NCBI RefSeq assembly: GCF_902635505.1
Contig: NC_045430.1
Coordinates: forward strand, 28,043,564 to 28,107,563
From: Sarcophilus harrisii
Lineage: Eukaryota; Chordata; Mammalia; Dasyuromorphia; Dasyuridae
Direction of reading: 5' to 3'
Length of the DNA: 64,000 nt
Numbering within the stretch: the first letter of the stretch is position 1; each line of letters begins with the position of its first letter. The position numbers and the translations under genes are program-made. Below the pieces are notes generated by a model. That model had not been told where the DNA came from. It was given only the letters and a program-made list of their open reading frames with translations, and did no database searches. Below are positions 11,160-22,245 of this stretch, in pieces.

Positions 11160-13470
11160 AGTTTGTGAAATTCCAGTAGTCTTTATTAAAAGTGCAGTAA
11201 GTGTTCTGTCTTAAAAAAAAATTAAGTCTAGCTTCAATTACTCTTACTTTGAGTTCAACCATTTTGTGTATTTATCAAATGTCCTTTTTAAAGTAACTAG
11301 CTTGGAAATGCAAGTCTTCTTAAGGGTTGAAATTAAACTATGTGTCTTATTTAATTAAACTAGTCTTTGTATTATATTACTGAAAACTCTAAGATCATTA
11401 TCAATCTGCTGTAGTAGAAATGTATGGAAAATGTACCTTTCCTATTAGTCATCCTTGGTCTTCAATTTCTATATAAAATGATTTTACTTTTCATTTTTAG
11501 CAACCCATTCACCTTCAGGGATTAGATCTCATTCTTTATTTTGGGGGAAAAACAAAGAGGCAAAAGTATCAGCAAAAGTTTTTATTATCATACTCATAAA
11601 AAAATAAATAAATACAGAAATCTTGAAGAAGAAATAAGGGTAAGAAAGCCACAAAGTGTCTCAGAATGATTCTACTATTTTTTTTTAAAAAAAATCAGTG
11701 TGATAAAAAGAGAAAAAAATATCCTCCAGGTATGTACTGTAATGAAATCTTTTGGGTGATGATACCATTCGAAGTCGGTTTTTGTGGACGTCTTTTCTCT
11801 CTCAAAGGTGCAACTTCTGGGCCCTTGTTTTTATTACCATGGAAGGAAGACAATTCCAACTGAACTACTACTTGTTAACCCACCCATGACCTAGTATTCT
11901 TTGAGCTTGGAAGTAGAGCAATCTGGACCACAAGCCCAAAGGGGCATCTTTGCTTCTTTCAGTTTTAATTTCAGGAGAAAGACCATGCAAATTGAGAAAG
12001 AAATCAGCAGAGGATTTTAGGTTAGATACAGGTAGAATAAAGTACTGGTTAACGGACGATGAAGAAGGAACAACTTAGAACCAACTGAAAAGTTCGAGCC
12101 TTGAACGCAAATGTCAATCAGTGATTGAGACGATGAGTCACTTTCCATAACCTAGTTTCCATAATTGTCATATTCTAAGAGTGAGGGATGAAGAAACTGA
12201 ACAAAGGAATAAAAGAATAAAAAGGAACCAAGCATGAAAGTTAGAGAAGCTTCATACTATGTCATTTGCCAATCATGTGAATAACTTCACAACTAGGATG
12301 TTTTCTATACTGATGGCCCCATCTTAGTTGATGACATTTCACAATGTATTTCATGGCTTCCATCCCTACATGAGACTTTATTACTATCACATAGGAATAA
12401 AAAGCCATAAGACACTAGAGTGAATTTATCTTGACCGGATGCAATAATTATTTTCTTCACATGATTTCACAACCATTTCGAAACTAACCAATAATTTCAT
12501 GCTACATTACTTAACATTTCAAACTACATTGAAGAGACAGGGAATACACTTAAATTGTGACATCACAAATTAGTGGGACTCAATCCCTCAGAGACATCCC
12601 TAGCTACAAAGACCAGGGAAACAAGGACTAGGGGACACTTAGAAACATGTAACCATTCGATTCACTGAAAACAAGGGACACCAAAGGTGAATGCCACAAA
12701 AAAAAAGAGATTCACTTCAACATTTATCTCGGAAAACACACAAGGAAAGACAAAAGACAGACAAGTCACTGGTACAGATTAATACTGGGAGAATTGTTTT
12801 CTATTACTTTGCTTAACAAATCTTTCCCATCCTTCCTAATGTGCCCACTGCCACCTTAGAGACTTGCCACTGGGGGTGGGGGGAGAAGGGAAAGCTCAGC
12901 ACCCATATGGACCTATGCCATGGAAGTATGAAGCCAGCTTAACATAATTGGGGGGAAAAAGATACCAAGGTAGGACTTAACCAGCAGATGAAAATGCCCA
13001 ACTATTCTGTATCTTCATCCTAGGACAGACTGACGTGATTTTTATTGCTTTTGTAGCTACTAAAGCAAATATTCTAAATAGGTCAGCTACAGTAATGTAT
13101 GTTTGAATCCTCCAGTCATCTATGATTCTCCAGATCCCAAGCCCAAGATAGTTCTTTATTCTTTATTAATGTTCTACCCCTGCTATCATCGCTACTCTTG
13201 TAATTGGCCATGCTGAAATACAATTCTCTAGGGTCACTCGAGACTCAATGCTATCATTTAAAATGCCTTCTCTGCCCTTTAGAAAATAACATGGTTTGCA
13301 TATTTACCAACACATTAAAGCAGCATTCCAAATTGAAAAACACAGTTTTTAAAGGAAAAAATTCCCCATTACTCCAATTCCAGTAAGATGAATAAAGAAC
13401 CTGATTTCTTGGATCAAACCAAGTTATTTTCATCTTCTTACTCCTATTTTTCCTAACATGTCAAATATCT
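11160..13470. other. 2.3 kb largely repeat-free DNA, no gene recognised
   Basis: The region has no recognised interspersed repeat and several CpG-containing patches (11770-11800, 12050-12130). An open frame at 11666-11863 resembles nothing I know. I searched the minus strand for continuing dynein AAA motifs and found none. Confidence 0.45.
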
Positions 13471-13473
13471 CTA

Positions 13474-13514
13474 TTGTTATTATTAATGTTGTTATTATTA
13501 TTATTATTATTACT
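13474..13514. repeat. (TTA)n trinucleotide repeat
   Basis: TTATTATTA units start after CTATTG and end in TTACTGTGG. The array is slightly interrupted. Confidence 0.9.
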
Positions 13515-13539
13515 GTGGCTTTGCTTAGGTGAAGAATAT

Positions 13540-13740
13540 AGGAACGAGCAGGAAATAATTAAATGAGAGGAAGTGCATAAATAAATTCAATTATCATGCA
13601 TGAAACATGCAAATGATTTAAGGACTGCATCTGAAACTCTTAGTTTATATTCATTAATCTTAGGTTGCACTTTTGAGGGAGAAAGAAATGCTAATTGGGT
13701 CCAGATTAATGCACTCCCAAACCTTTCAATTTGTTTTTAG
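13540..13740. promoter_or_regulatory. Candidate conserved non-coding element
   Basis: The repeat-free segment contains a perfect octamer ATGCAAAT at 13608-13615 and several ATTA/TAAT cores (TTAATCTTAGG, CAGATTAATGC), a texture typical of homeodomain/POU-bound elements. Conservation cannot be tested here. Confidence 0.3.
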
Positions 13741-13984
13741 GTGAGGGTTAAATGATATGTATTAAAATAAACACAGCTGCTCTTCTTGCACCTTTCACAC
13801 TCCTCCCCCACACTTCCACCCATCCAACCATACAACTCTCTTCTTTGTTGAAGAGAGTTCAGAGAGACCCCATGTTTCCCCTGGGAAGACCTCACCCCAC
13901 CTTCTGCTTTTCCATCTTTCCTTTCTTCCCTTCCATCTCCCTCCCCCACCAGCTTCTATCAAGGGAACCATGCTTAACTGCTTT

Positions 13985-14166
13985 AAAGGATGCCCAGATG
14001 CAGCAGTAAGGATGGATGAAGAGACAAAGGAAGACTTCTTCCTGGACCAGCAGGTAGGGGGAAGAGCTGAGCTTTCTCTAGGTTCAAGCCTGGGCTGTTC
14101 ACCACCCACTCTGATGAATAGGTTTCAAAGTGTCTGGGGACATTATTGCTCTGAGCCAATCTCGTC
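13985..14166 (-). pseudogene. Dynein relic, possible exon before the AAA1 P-loop
   Basis: Beginning after an AACCTAG acceptor, one frame gives D-W-L-R-A-I-M, compare F-Q-W-L-S-Q-L-R. Another gives Y-S-S-E-W-V-V-N-S-P-G-L, compare Y-G-Y-E-Y-L-G-N-S-P-R-L; the bases AACAGCCCAGGCTTG are close to the usual AACAGCCCAAGGCTG. Near the end L-L-L-H-L-G resembles L-H-L-H-L-G-G just before the P-loop. Frames change and about ten codons appear extra between blocks. No clear GPAGTGKTET P-loop follows. The order is correct, but chance resemblance is not excluded. Confidence 0.35.
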
Positions 14167-14229
14167 CTAGGTTGGCATGGTGATGCCATGGTTCAGTTAT
14201 GTGGGAAACTGGAGGCAAGGGGGGGGAAC

Positions 14230-15200
14230 CTTGGGGTTTTTTTGTTTTTGGGGGAGGAGGTTTTGGTTGTTATTGCTGTTGTTTTGGCTCTTTGGGCTCA
14301 GTCAGCCAGGAGAAACTGGCAAAGAGCAGAATGGATGCTGAGCCAAAGTTCAATCAAAATATCTTTTGAAAGTAGCCCTTTGCTTTCCTTCTTTCTCTCT
14401 TCCTGTCCAAAAAAAAAAAAAACTACACTTACAGAAGGTGGTCTTCAAAAGTTTCTAATAAAATGCCATATACTTTGTGTTATGTTTTACATAAAATACA
14501 TTTTGAATACAATAATACAGCTGAGCTTAGCTGGAAAAAAAAGCTAGCAATACAAAGTTGCACTAGTGTTCTGAGGTGGCCAAATGTTTGCCATATTTCG
14601 ATCATTTGATATTTATCATCTGTTTTGCATCTGTCTGTATATAATTGATTTTGTACAGAAATGTATTTTACATGAAATATAACTTATTCTAGTTATATAA
14701 AATATTATGAATGCATATATTTTAAGCCAGGGGCAATGCTTTGGGAGACAAGCAGATGGCAAGTTAAGAATCCTTCTTTTGAGAAAAGTAGACACAGAAT
14801 CAAGGGCCTGGGAAGAGTTTTTAATAATAGAAAGTGAAAGAAAAACTCTGATCCCAGACCTGATCATTAGAATAAGAAAAAAAGAAACGGAAGACGGGCT
14901 GCAGGCGGCCAGGGATGAACTTGGGCCTTGGACTGGAACGGAGTTCAAGGGAGCCTTCTAAATGAGCACAGGCACAAAGGGGTTAAGCAGGCAAACAAAA
15001 GACAGGCAGTCAAACCAATTTCACACTGAAACTGATGTTTAATTGGAATTGTGGTACCCCAAAGGGAAGATGGGGTTAGGTTAGTGTCCTCAGGGGATAT
15101 CCCCCCCCTTTTAAAACGGATTGGAAATTAAGATTGATCATTAATTATCAAGGTGACACCTTTTCTCCTTCCCTCCACCCCCAATCAAGTCCCACCTTTG
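14230..15200. other. Intronic or decayed DNA of the dynein relic
   Basis: Between the weak dynein blocks lie a G/T-rich stretch (14220-14290), an A run (14408-14421) and AT-rich DNA. The frames at 14188, 14616, 14707 and 15134 show no recognisable protein. Confidence 0.4.
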
Positions 15201-15209
15201 GCCCTTCCC

Positions 15210-15276
15210 CAACCATTGCTCCTCCCAAGGTTACATCTGAAAACCACCTGCTCTTCAATCCTCCCCAGATAGTCTC
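15210..15276 (-). pseudogene. Dynein relic, possible exon (DYL...VTLG region)
   Basis: After a long pyrimidine tract and acceptor CCTCCGTAG, the minus strand reads G-D-Y-L-G-R-I-E-E-Q-V-V-F, matching E-D-Y-L-A-K-C-N-Q-Q-I-D-D of inner-arm dyneins by conservative changes. A frame change later, D-V-T-L-G-G-A-M-V matches R-V-T-L-G-A-L-V-V. About 11 intervening codons of the family are missing, and nothing like the following V-H-A-R-D motif is seen. Support comes from order and spacing relative to the neighbouring exons. Confidence 0.35.
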
Positions 15277-15389
15277 CTACGGAGGGGCCAAGGACAAGAA
15301 CAAAGATACAGATATACACAGAGACATAAAGTACTAGACAGATACTCAAACAGAGAGATGCACAGATACACACAGCTAGCGGCAGTCAC

Positions 15390-15565
15390 TGGCTTGGTCT
15401 TGTCACTGAATGAAATTTCTGCAGAGTTGCAAACTTGTCCTGAGTAGAAGGAAATAACAAGCAGGACCCAGAACCCTCATTTCCTATGGAATCCATCAAT
15501 ATCCCGACAAACGCTTGGAGAAAGACAGCTTTGGTTAGGAAACACACTTGGGATATTCATTGCTC
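15390..15565 (-). pseudogene. Dynein relic, possible next exon (WPGQ region)
   Basis: A pyrimidine-rich acceptor (TTCTCTCTTTTAG) lies only 59 bp past the previous donor. Within the block, GGAAATGAGGGTTCTGGGTC fits the family's K-N-E-R-I-N-W-V, and GGACAAGTT followed by CTGCAGAAATTTCATTCAGTG fits G-Q-x-V...S-Q-x-F-W-T-V. The frame is broken several times and gaps are needed, so on its own this would not be convincing. Its support is position and orientation: it sits exactly where this exon is expected. The end at 15390 is a guess based on a GT. Confidence 0.4.
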
Positions 15566-15624
15566 CTAAAAGAGAGAATGATTATACAGTAACTAAACCC
15601 TAAGTAAGAGCTAAAGATATTCAC

Positions 15625-15867
15625 CTCATGAAGCCATATCTCAACTAGCCCCTTGGCACTTGCTGGAATTATCTCAGCACGAGGCCCACTTTTTCATTTT
15701 CTGCTGACTCCATGTGGGTAATTTCTTTCCCATGATTAAAAGTGAGCTTGGCAAGCCCTTCAAAGCATTTTTTAAGGTGTGGCGGGGCTCAGGAGCGAAT
15801 CCTTTGTCTCATGAGATGCTGGCAGACTGATCATCACCGTTCAGGCAAGGGAAGAGATGCCCCACAC
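15625..15867 (-). pseudogene. Dynein relic, exon after the linker (HLKKCFEG block)
   Basis: The exon starts after acceptor CATTTTAG, 105 bp beyond the donor of the previous exon, and ends at a donor reading GAG/GTGAAT. It reads H-E-T-K-D, then after a shift of frame [14 protein letters not shown] followed by NHGKEITHMESAENEKVGLV, then after another shift EIIPASAKGLVEIWLHE. Living inner-arm dyneins read [26 protein letters not shown], then ITHMKSSEGE, then IISTAKARGQVEKWL, so order and spacing match over the whole exon. The first third, which should be FFFLSNDELLEIL, is badly scrambled and includes a stop. At least three frame breaks lie in the exon, so it is dead. Confidence 0.83.
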
Positions 15868-15972
15868 CTAAAATGATTTCATAAAGGAGGTGAAATGAAC
15901 TTTGCGGATATCTTCATATAAACATATTTTTATACTGATCTGTACAGCTGGTAGATGAAATGAACTGTTTAC

Positions 15973-16073
15973 CTTGTAAAGAATAGTCTTTTCTTCTCCC
16001 AATAAGCATTCAGGCCTTTCTGAATGTCATCCAAAAGTGATTCTGCCTCCTCCAACTTATCCAGCATCTGGGA
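15973..16073 (-). pseudogene. Dynein relic, linker-end exon
   Basis: The minus strand shows an acceptor (TTATCTCACAG), then 33 codons plus 2 bases open throughout, then a donor AAG/GTAAAC. The reading starts S-Q-M-L and continues DKLEEAESLLDDIQKGLNAY, W-E-K-K-R-L-F-F-T-R. Inner-arm dyneins have LNAYLEKKRLFFPR here, so W stands for the usual L and T for the usual P. The phase-2 ending in AG fits the split arginine codon. The same frame runs upstream through A-T-A-T-R-V-I-S, which resembles the D-T-R-V-L that precedes this block in dyneins. It meets one stop (TGA) before a second possible acceptor (CCCACCAG), so the exon may really extend to 16130. This is the best preserved exon of the relic. 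Confidence 0.85.
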
Positions 16074-16299
16074 CTGTGAGATAACCCTCGTGGCCGTGGC
16101 CCCCTTCCCTCACTCCTCATTATTAGCCTCCTGGTGGGTGAGATAGAATACAGTGAATGTAATAACCATACTTCACACAACAGGCCTGCTCTCTCTTTTA
16201 AATTGAAAATCCCCTTATTACAAAACAAGGAGTGTTTTTTTCCTTCCACCTTTAAGTAGGAATGCCACATTCATTGCTTTTTACAAAAACGCAGCTGCT

Positions 16300-18060
16300 T
16301 TTTAAGCTACAGATAAATAGAATCTGCTAGGCAGTAATTCTGCTCAGTCTGAATGCATTATTTTCTAAGACACTTTGGGTAAGGGGCTGTTTTTTATTAT
16401 AAACTGGAATGAACAACTAAAATCCTTATCTCATTTAATTATGACTTTCTTTGTTTCCTAAAATTAACCTAAAATGTCAGATTGATCTTCTAGGTTTTGT
16501 TTTGTTTTTTTAAACACAGATCAATAAATCAATGTATTCCCTCCACCCCATTAGGAAATTAGAGGGCTCATGATTAAGATTTCATGGACTCTAGTGACAA
16601 CTTCCAAAATAGCACAATAAATGAAGAGGCCTTCTGATAAATAGTGAAAGAAATTTTGTTTTGACATCAAAAAATAAGAAATCTGGGTTTAATTGTTAAT
16701 CAAAATATAATTGATTTAATTTAAATTCAATTTAAAAACTGAGTGTACTGTCATAATGAGTTGATCTTATGGTGTCTGCTTGGCCAGAAAGTTGTTAAAG
16801 ATAAATGGAACCTGAAGATTTCCAAATTTAGTGCAATTAGCGCTTCATGCTGTTCAGTGTTGCCTAGCTTCACCTGTGCCACCATAACTTTATGGAGCAA
16901 TTAAACTAGGAATGGGATAAGAAAAGTAGTGTTCTGATAACCCTGATTGTGAGGATAGAGCAGATAAAACTTTTTTCTCCTCAACATAGACTTTGAATAA
17001 AAGATTGAGTCTCTGAGAACATTAAAGTTAATTTCAAGCCTGGAAATTCTCCTTGTTTAACTTTGATAAGGAATTATTTTTTTTTTCTTTCTCTAATTCT
17101 CAAAAAAGTCCACAGTGCTTTGCTCCAGGTCCACTAAAGCAGATGGAGATTCTGTTGTTGAAGACGGGGGACAAAAACCCTACAGGATGTTTGGTAGAGT
17201 TCCAATTGGGAGAGAATAAATACTACTTCAGTAGTAACAGTAAGTCAAGATTAGCAGGCTATTACCCAGGTATAGGCAGGTTCACCCTGAGTAAATCCAA
17301 AGAAAAAGAGAATACTCCCTCCTGGCTTTCCTCAGTAGAATGGATATCTTCAGAATAGATAGATTTATTCCTATTTGTATTGTTGAGAATCTTTCAATGG
17401 GTGGTGGATGCTAAAGGAAGCATGGGAAGTTCTCTGTGGGGGGGGAGGTGGGAGAGAGATGGACCATACCAGGGCCAGAACCATATTCAGAGAAAGAAGG
17501 GGAAAATTAAGGATAGGAAAGATGGAGAGAGAGAACATTAATCTTGTTACACTGTATTGAAAATCCTACTTGCAACTCAATCCATGACATATAACACAAT
17601 GTATCTGTTAGAGGGGACTTGCTTTACTAAATTCCTAATAAGATCTATGAATGTATTAAACAGGGGTTAAGGCAATTTTGGAAGTTCTCACACTGATTTC
17701 AAAGATAAGAGCCAGTCTCTGTCCTCTCATCAGCCTAGCAAACAACAATCTCTCTTAGGTTGCTGGTATCATTTCAGGAGTCCCCTCAGGTAACACAGTG
17801 ATACAAAAAGGATAACTTACCTGGAATCAACACTCAAGACCCTTAACTATTTGTATTTAGCTCTGCTGAAGGGAAAGCTCCATTATGAAGCTGCCATAAC
17901 AATCAAGACAGTTTATTTTAGTATTTAGTGTTTGGTTCACAAGAAGCTTTTAAAAATAAGTAAAAACAGTCCCTCAGAAGAATCTATGAAGGAAGAAGAA
18001 ACAAAGAAAACTCCACTTTGACAACAGATGGCATCTTAAGGTATTTTATGGGTTTGTGAA
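16300..18060. other. Repeat-free DNA upstream of the dynein relic
   Basis: No repeat or gene is recognised. The 101-codon plus-strand frame at 17053-17358 has no known motif. I looked on the minus strand for the linker motif W-x-Y-L-E-P-I-F and did not find it. Confidence 0.45.
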
Positions 18061-18074
18061 ACTATCTGAACATT

Positions 18075-18275
18075 TGATTTCTTTTGATTCACACAATAAC
18101 CCAAAGAGGCAGTTGTTACAAACATTATTATCCTCATTTGACAGAAAAGGAAATTGAGTCTGAGAGAGGTTAAGGTTACTTAATCAAGAACACACAGCTT
18201 ATAAATGCAAAAGGTAGAATTTGAATCTAGCCTAAGCTAGCATTCATTTGAATAAACTATGCTATTTTCCACAAG
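18075..18275 (-). repeat. MIR/THER1 SINE
   Basis: GACAGAAAAGGAAATTGAGT, GAACACACAGCTTATAAATG and GTAGAATTTGAATCTAGCCT are the reversed MIR body. Confidence 0.7.
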
Positions 18276-18344
18276 CAAGTGTGATATGATATAAAAAAGA
18301 CATGTATTTAAATTGAGAGTTATGGGAATTGGGGACAAGCCTCA

Positions 18345-18460
18345 CTTCTGCCATTGAGCTTTGGACAATGCCTTTCTAGATTGCAATTTCCTTATCTATA
18401 AAATGAGAAAGCTAAACTAAGAATCTCATCCACCTTTGACATTCTATGATTCTAAGTAAT
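18345..18460 (+). repeat. MIR-related SINE with L3-type tail
   Basis: CTTTGGACAATGCCTTTCTA, TTTCCTTATCTATAAAATGA, then CCACCTTTGACATTCTATGA match the tail type seen elsewhere here. Confidence 0.65.
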
Positions 18461-18841
18461 TTGAATGAAGATGACCTACAAGAATAACATTTTGGCTATA
18501 ACGTGCAAAATCTATGGAGCCTATTAGCTGCTTTTCTAGCATAAAAAAAAAAAAAAAAAACCCAACCCAGTTTTCTCTAAAGACTTCTCTTTATGGAGAG
18601 AAGGGAGTTTAATAGAACTCTGTACAGATTTATTGTTCTGTCATTAAGTAGGAACTGTCTATCAATTTTACTGATTTCCTCTCCACTTTAAACACGTGTA
18701 AATCAATATTTGCTATTTTTGTTTCTGTACATTGATTTTGAAACTATGGCTAGTGACACAAGACATCATTTTATAAACATACATACATATATTATGTTTC
18801 CCCTTATTAAAATTTCAAAATATTATATAAAATAGCATTTT

Positions 18842-18990
18842 TATTCATTCATTCATTTTATTGCATTAATTCCACATTCATTCATGAAGCACCAGCTTAG
18901 TGCAATGTATAGTTCTAGGCACTAGGGAAATTCAAGGAAAAATAACAGATGCTCTCTTGCCCTCAAGGCGTTGTATTTTAGATGCAATTC
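18842..18990 (-). mobile_element. L2 LINE 3' end
   Basis: ATTCATTCATTCATTTTATT, then CACCAGCTTAGTGCAATGTA and TTCTAGGCACTAGGGAAATT, then CTTGCCCTCAAGGCGTTG. Confidence 0.72.
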
Positions 18991-19009
18991 CTGATCACTG
19001 TCTCACTTG

Positions 19010-22000
19010 AACTCTTTAATCACACATCATTTAAAAAAAAAAAAAAAAAAGTCTTAGAAAAAAGATAAGGCAAGGCTAGAGAGAGAGCAGTACTTACTGT
19101 TTAAGTCTCTGCTCTTGTTTTCCCCTAGCTAGAAGACTATTTGCTCTCTTCCCTACTCTCCTGTATCTAGAAAATGGTCAGTTTATAGCAAATAATAGTT
19201 GTCTCAAAATGCTACTATCGAAAGTGACTCAAATGCTCTATAGAACTGGGGGGAATATATTACCTACGTGACCACATCCTTTTTATAAAAGAACCAAGGG
19301 CATTATAGTATGATAAAGCCAATGATAATGATGTTGCCTTGTGATTAAAAAAAGTTAACTTGTCCATCTAAGTTTCCAGTTTGCTACCAAGAAGTGACAT
19401 CCCTATGGAGGTGGGGAAAAGATCATGAAATCTCTTCCCAGTTAGCAATATTGCCTTCCTATCCCAAATCGAAATGATTAAATTGTACATTCATCATCAA
19501 AGTATAAATCAGATCGTGCCATTCATTGAGTTAATGAAACAATATACTTAATTGTGGTCCCAGAAACTTCCAAATTCTCCCATCTGGTATGTAAATACCA
19601 AGATACACTGTGGAATGATGGGAATGTCTGACTTTGCATAATACAGAAATAGCTTACCTTTGCTCATCAGAGTACCTGCTCTCCACGTTCATCCTTTCGA
19701 AAAAACAAAGCTGTGGATTTCTAGGTTGTGACTATCATAAAGTTTGATAGAATTGTTGGAGGTAAAATATTGTAGGTATTTTTTCACAGAAATATTCCCA
19801 TTTCTCTTTGTATATGCTGAAATATACTTTAAAAAATAAAGCCATGAATAATTTAAGAAACTAAAATGGAGCTATGGTAAAGTAAATGTGTGTGTGTATT
19901 GCAAACAATGGCAGAGTCTCAATGAGTTTCTCCAGATGAACATCTTTTGGTGATGTCTTCCCTGTTTCACATTTTTGTTTTCCACACAGAAAAATCTGGA
20001 GGGGAAAAAAAAAAAGTAATTGTACTATAAAAGAAAATGATTATCTATAGAATAATAAGTCCAAGTTTGATCAGTGTATGACAGGATTTCAACATTTCCA
20101 TATTTTCAATAAGGGGAAAAAACCCAACTATAAAAACAATCAAACTATCAACATTTGGGGTTTTCATTGTAATTTACATGGCTCAAAATAATCTTCAACA
20201 GATTCTAATGTTAATAAGCAGTAGGAAGAGTAGCAAACAGCAGATCATATCATACTTACCATTCTTAGGAGTAAATTCCCCAATTTTCTGCCCTCTTGGT
20301 CTGAGTGCACAGATCTGCAAAGCAAGCCCAGCTCCAATCACAACTAGACCTTTGGAGATTGGCGATTCAGGCTTGAAACTCTCTTATAGGATCATGTGAA
20401 GGCCAACAGCAACACAAACACACGATAAATGATGGAGTTGCATTTGTTGCTGGAAAAGTTAAAACAGAGATCAACGTTTCTCTGCACATGTATGTGTGTA
20501 TATGTGTGTTTCTCTCTCTCTCGCTCCCCTCCTTCTCTCTCCAGTGTCTTAAAGGCATGGATGTGTCCCCAATGTGTAAAAAAAAAAATCAAAACAATAA
20601 AATGAGCTTTTCCTTGTAGTCCAGCCTTCCTGATAGGCTCCCTCCCCCACTTTCACAAGGTTAAGAAATGTGTCCTTAACTTGTGTTTTCTGTTCTACTT
20701 CATGGGGCACAGTAAAGAATGGGGCAAGTGCAGCTGTCTTTTGTGTGTGTGTGGTACGTCTCACATGGGTGATTCACTTACTTAACAGGGTGAGTGTGTC
20801 TATTGCGTTTGGACTCACATAAAAAAAAGAAAGGAAGGAAGGAAGAAAATAGAACACTAAAATGAAATCAATTTAACATCTAGAACTTCACAATTTTTAC
20901 CTTCTACTCTTTAATATTCTAAGACGTGTTAGTAGCATAGCTAAATTTGAAAAGTTTTATATAAATGAAAGTCACTGAAGCATAAATCACATAGGGCAGT
21001 GAAAACTGAGATGTAGGATAGAGATGAAATCTAAAGCTAATTAAATTCAACAAGAGCCTCTCAAAAGGCAACATCCCAGCTTCGCCTCCCATGCTAATAT
21101 TTCGCTTTTGGAAGGTGCAATAAATGGTGAGTCTTTCACGGCTGGACCTTTCACAGTGTGATCCTTGAGCAAACCCTGATTGGGGGTGTGGGTGGAGATT
21201 AGATGCATGGATTACAGTACTGAATGGATGCCAGGGCCAAGATGAAAAAGAATAGATAAGTCCAGGCTTCCAAGGAACTAAATTTGAAGCCAACCAGTAA
21301 AACGGATTGAACCTTATTACCTCTAGTCACTGAGAAATCCCCCAGACAGTTGGATGTAATTTGAAAAGGTCAGAAAAATATTTCCTACATGGCATTCCTG
21401 CTTCATGGTTTAAGGGTGTACATTTGTGAGATGCCAACTCTAATCATTTTTATTGACTTTGCTATATAGAGACAGACAATCGGGCAGGCAAGACTGATGG
21501 GTGAGGGAGACAAACTATCTTGGGTCCTAATTCAGAAACCTCTTTGAGTGTTTTCCAACTGCAAATTGGGATGACATTGTCTTTGCATTGGTTGCAGGAG
21601 AAAATCTACTGGGTGCTCGAATGGTTTACAGAATCAAAAAAAGGAGATCAAGTCATTGGAAAAAATTAAAACAATGGGTCTTTCTAGCTATTTCTTGACC
21701 ACCCAACCACTATGGGCTATAAGTCATTAAGTGAGAAAGGAAGAAACAAAAGACTACACTCTTGGGGGAGAAATAGAAAGGTTCAAACAAAACCCAACAA
21801 ATGTAGGACTTAGGTTCACTATTGCAATATTTAAAGTTCATTTGGGGTAAATTCCATTTTTGAAGAAGAGAACTAGAGAATGGCTGAGAGAAGAGTTCTC
21901 ACTGCAGGAAGGTTGATCAGTAACTTGGGTGTCAAGTTTTAGTATCCACGAGGTCACTCATAGTATAATGAAAAGGATTATTTTGGCTTTTAAATAGGAT

Positions 22001-22199
22001 TTGATTTTGAGAAAAACCTTTGTCAGCAATACATTTACAGTTATTTTTTTTGTCATGCAATTAAAATCAAAGCTGATTTAACAATACAGAGTGATGTTAT
22101 CCATCCAAACACTGCATGGGTTTAATTAACATTTGACTTTCCTTTCACTAAAGAGTCATTTGTTTGTGAGCCAAATACAAACCTATTTACTCTTCTCTT

Positions 22200-22200
<1 letters not shown>
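19010..22200. other. 3.2 kb repeat-poor DNA, no gene recognised
   Basis: It contains an A run (19032-19050), a TCTC patch (20509-20540), a GGAA patch (20829-20850) and ordinary AT-rich sequence. None of the open frames (20178, 20392, 20919 and others) shows a known domain. Confidence 0.5.

Positions 22201-22204
<4 letters not shown>

Positions 22205-22241
<37 letters not shown>
22205..22241 (+). repeat. (CA)n microsatellite
   Basis: About 18 CA units followed by AAACGACC and a T run. Confidence 0.97.

Positions 22242-22245
<4 letters not shown>

Larger units (their letters stand above)
13985..16130 (-). pseudogene. Relic of an inner-arm axonemal dynein heavy chain gene (linker end to start of AAA1)
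   Basis: Dynein heavy chains are ATP-driven microtubule motors. This class forms the single-headed inner arms of cilia and sperm flagella. Read on the minus strand, five blocks appear in dynein order: the end of the linker (DKLEEAESLLDDIQKGLNAY, then EKKRLFF), the block [14 protein letters not shown], a piece resembling the NW-V-x-WPGQ region, a piece resembling EDYLAKCNQQ...RVTLGAL, and a piece resembling YGYEYLGNSPRL just before AAA1. The first two are convincing; the last three are weak individually but correctly ordered. The closest remembered family members are DNAH3, DNAH7 and DNAH12, which share LNAYLEKKRLFFPR and [14 protein letters not shown]; I cannot choose between them. In-frame stops, frame shifts and short introns (105 and 59 bp) show that it cannot make a dynein. 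I found no further exons on either side, so the rest may be lost, too decayed to see, or outside the window. Confidence 0.75.

Noticed and set aside
11666-11863. 65-codon plus frame with CpG-containing sequence
   Set aside because: No known protein resemblance and no convincing splice sites or promoter.
13795-13985. Possible AAA1 continuation (a V-V-W-L-D-G block compared with C-V-V-F-N-C-S-D-G)
   Set aside because: Similarity is only a few residues and needs gaps; not above chance.
13983-14189. PAGPGRS in a minus frame, resembling the dynein P-loop PAGTGKT
   Set aside because: It comes too early relative to the YGYEYLGNSPRL-like block and the lysine/threonine are absent, so I did not call a P-loop.
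17053-17358. 101-codon plus frame
   Set aside because: Longest non-repeat frame, but no recognisable domain or supporting splice or start context.
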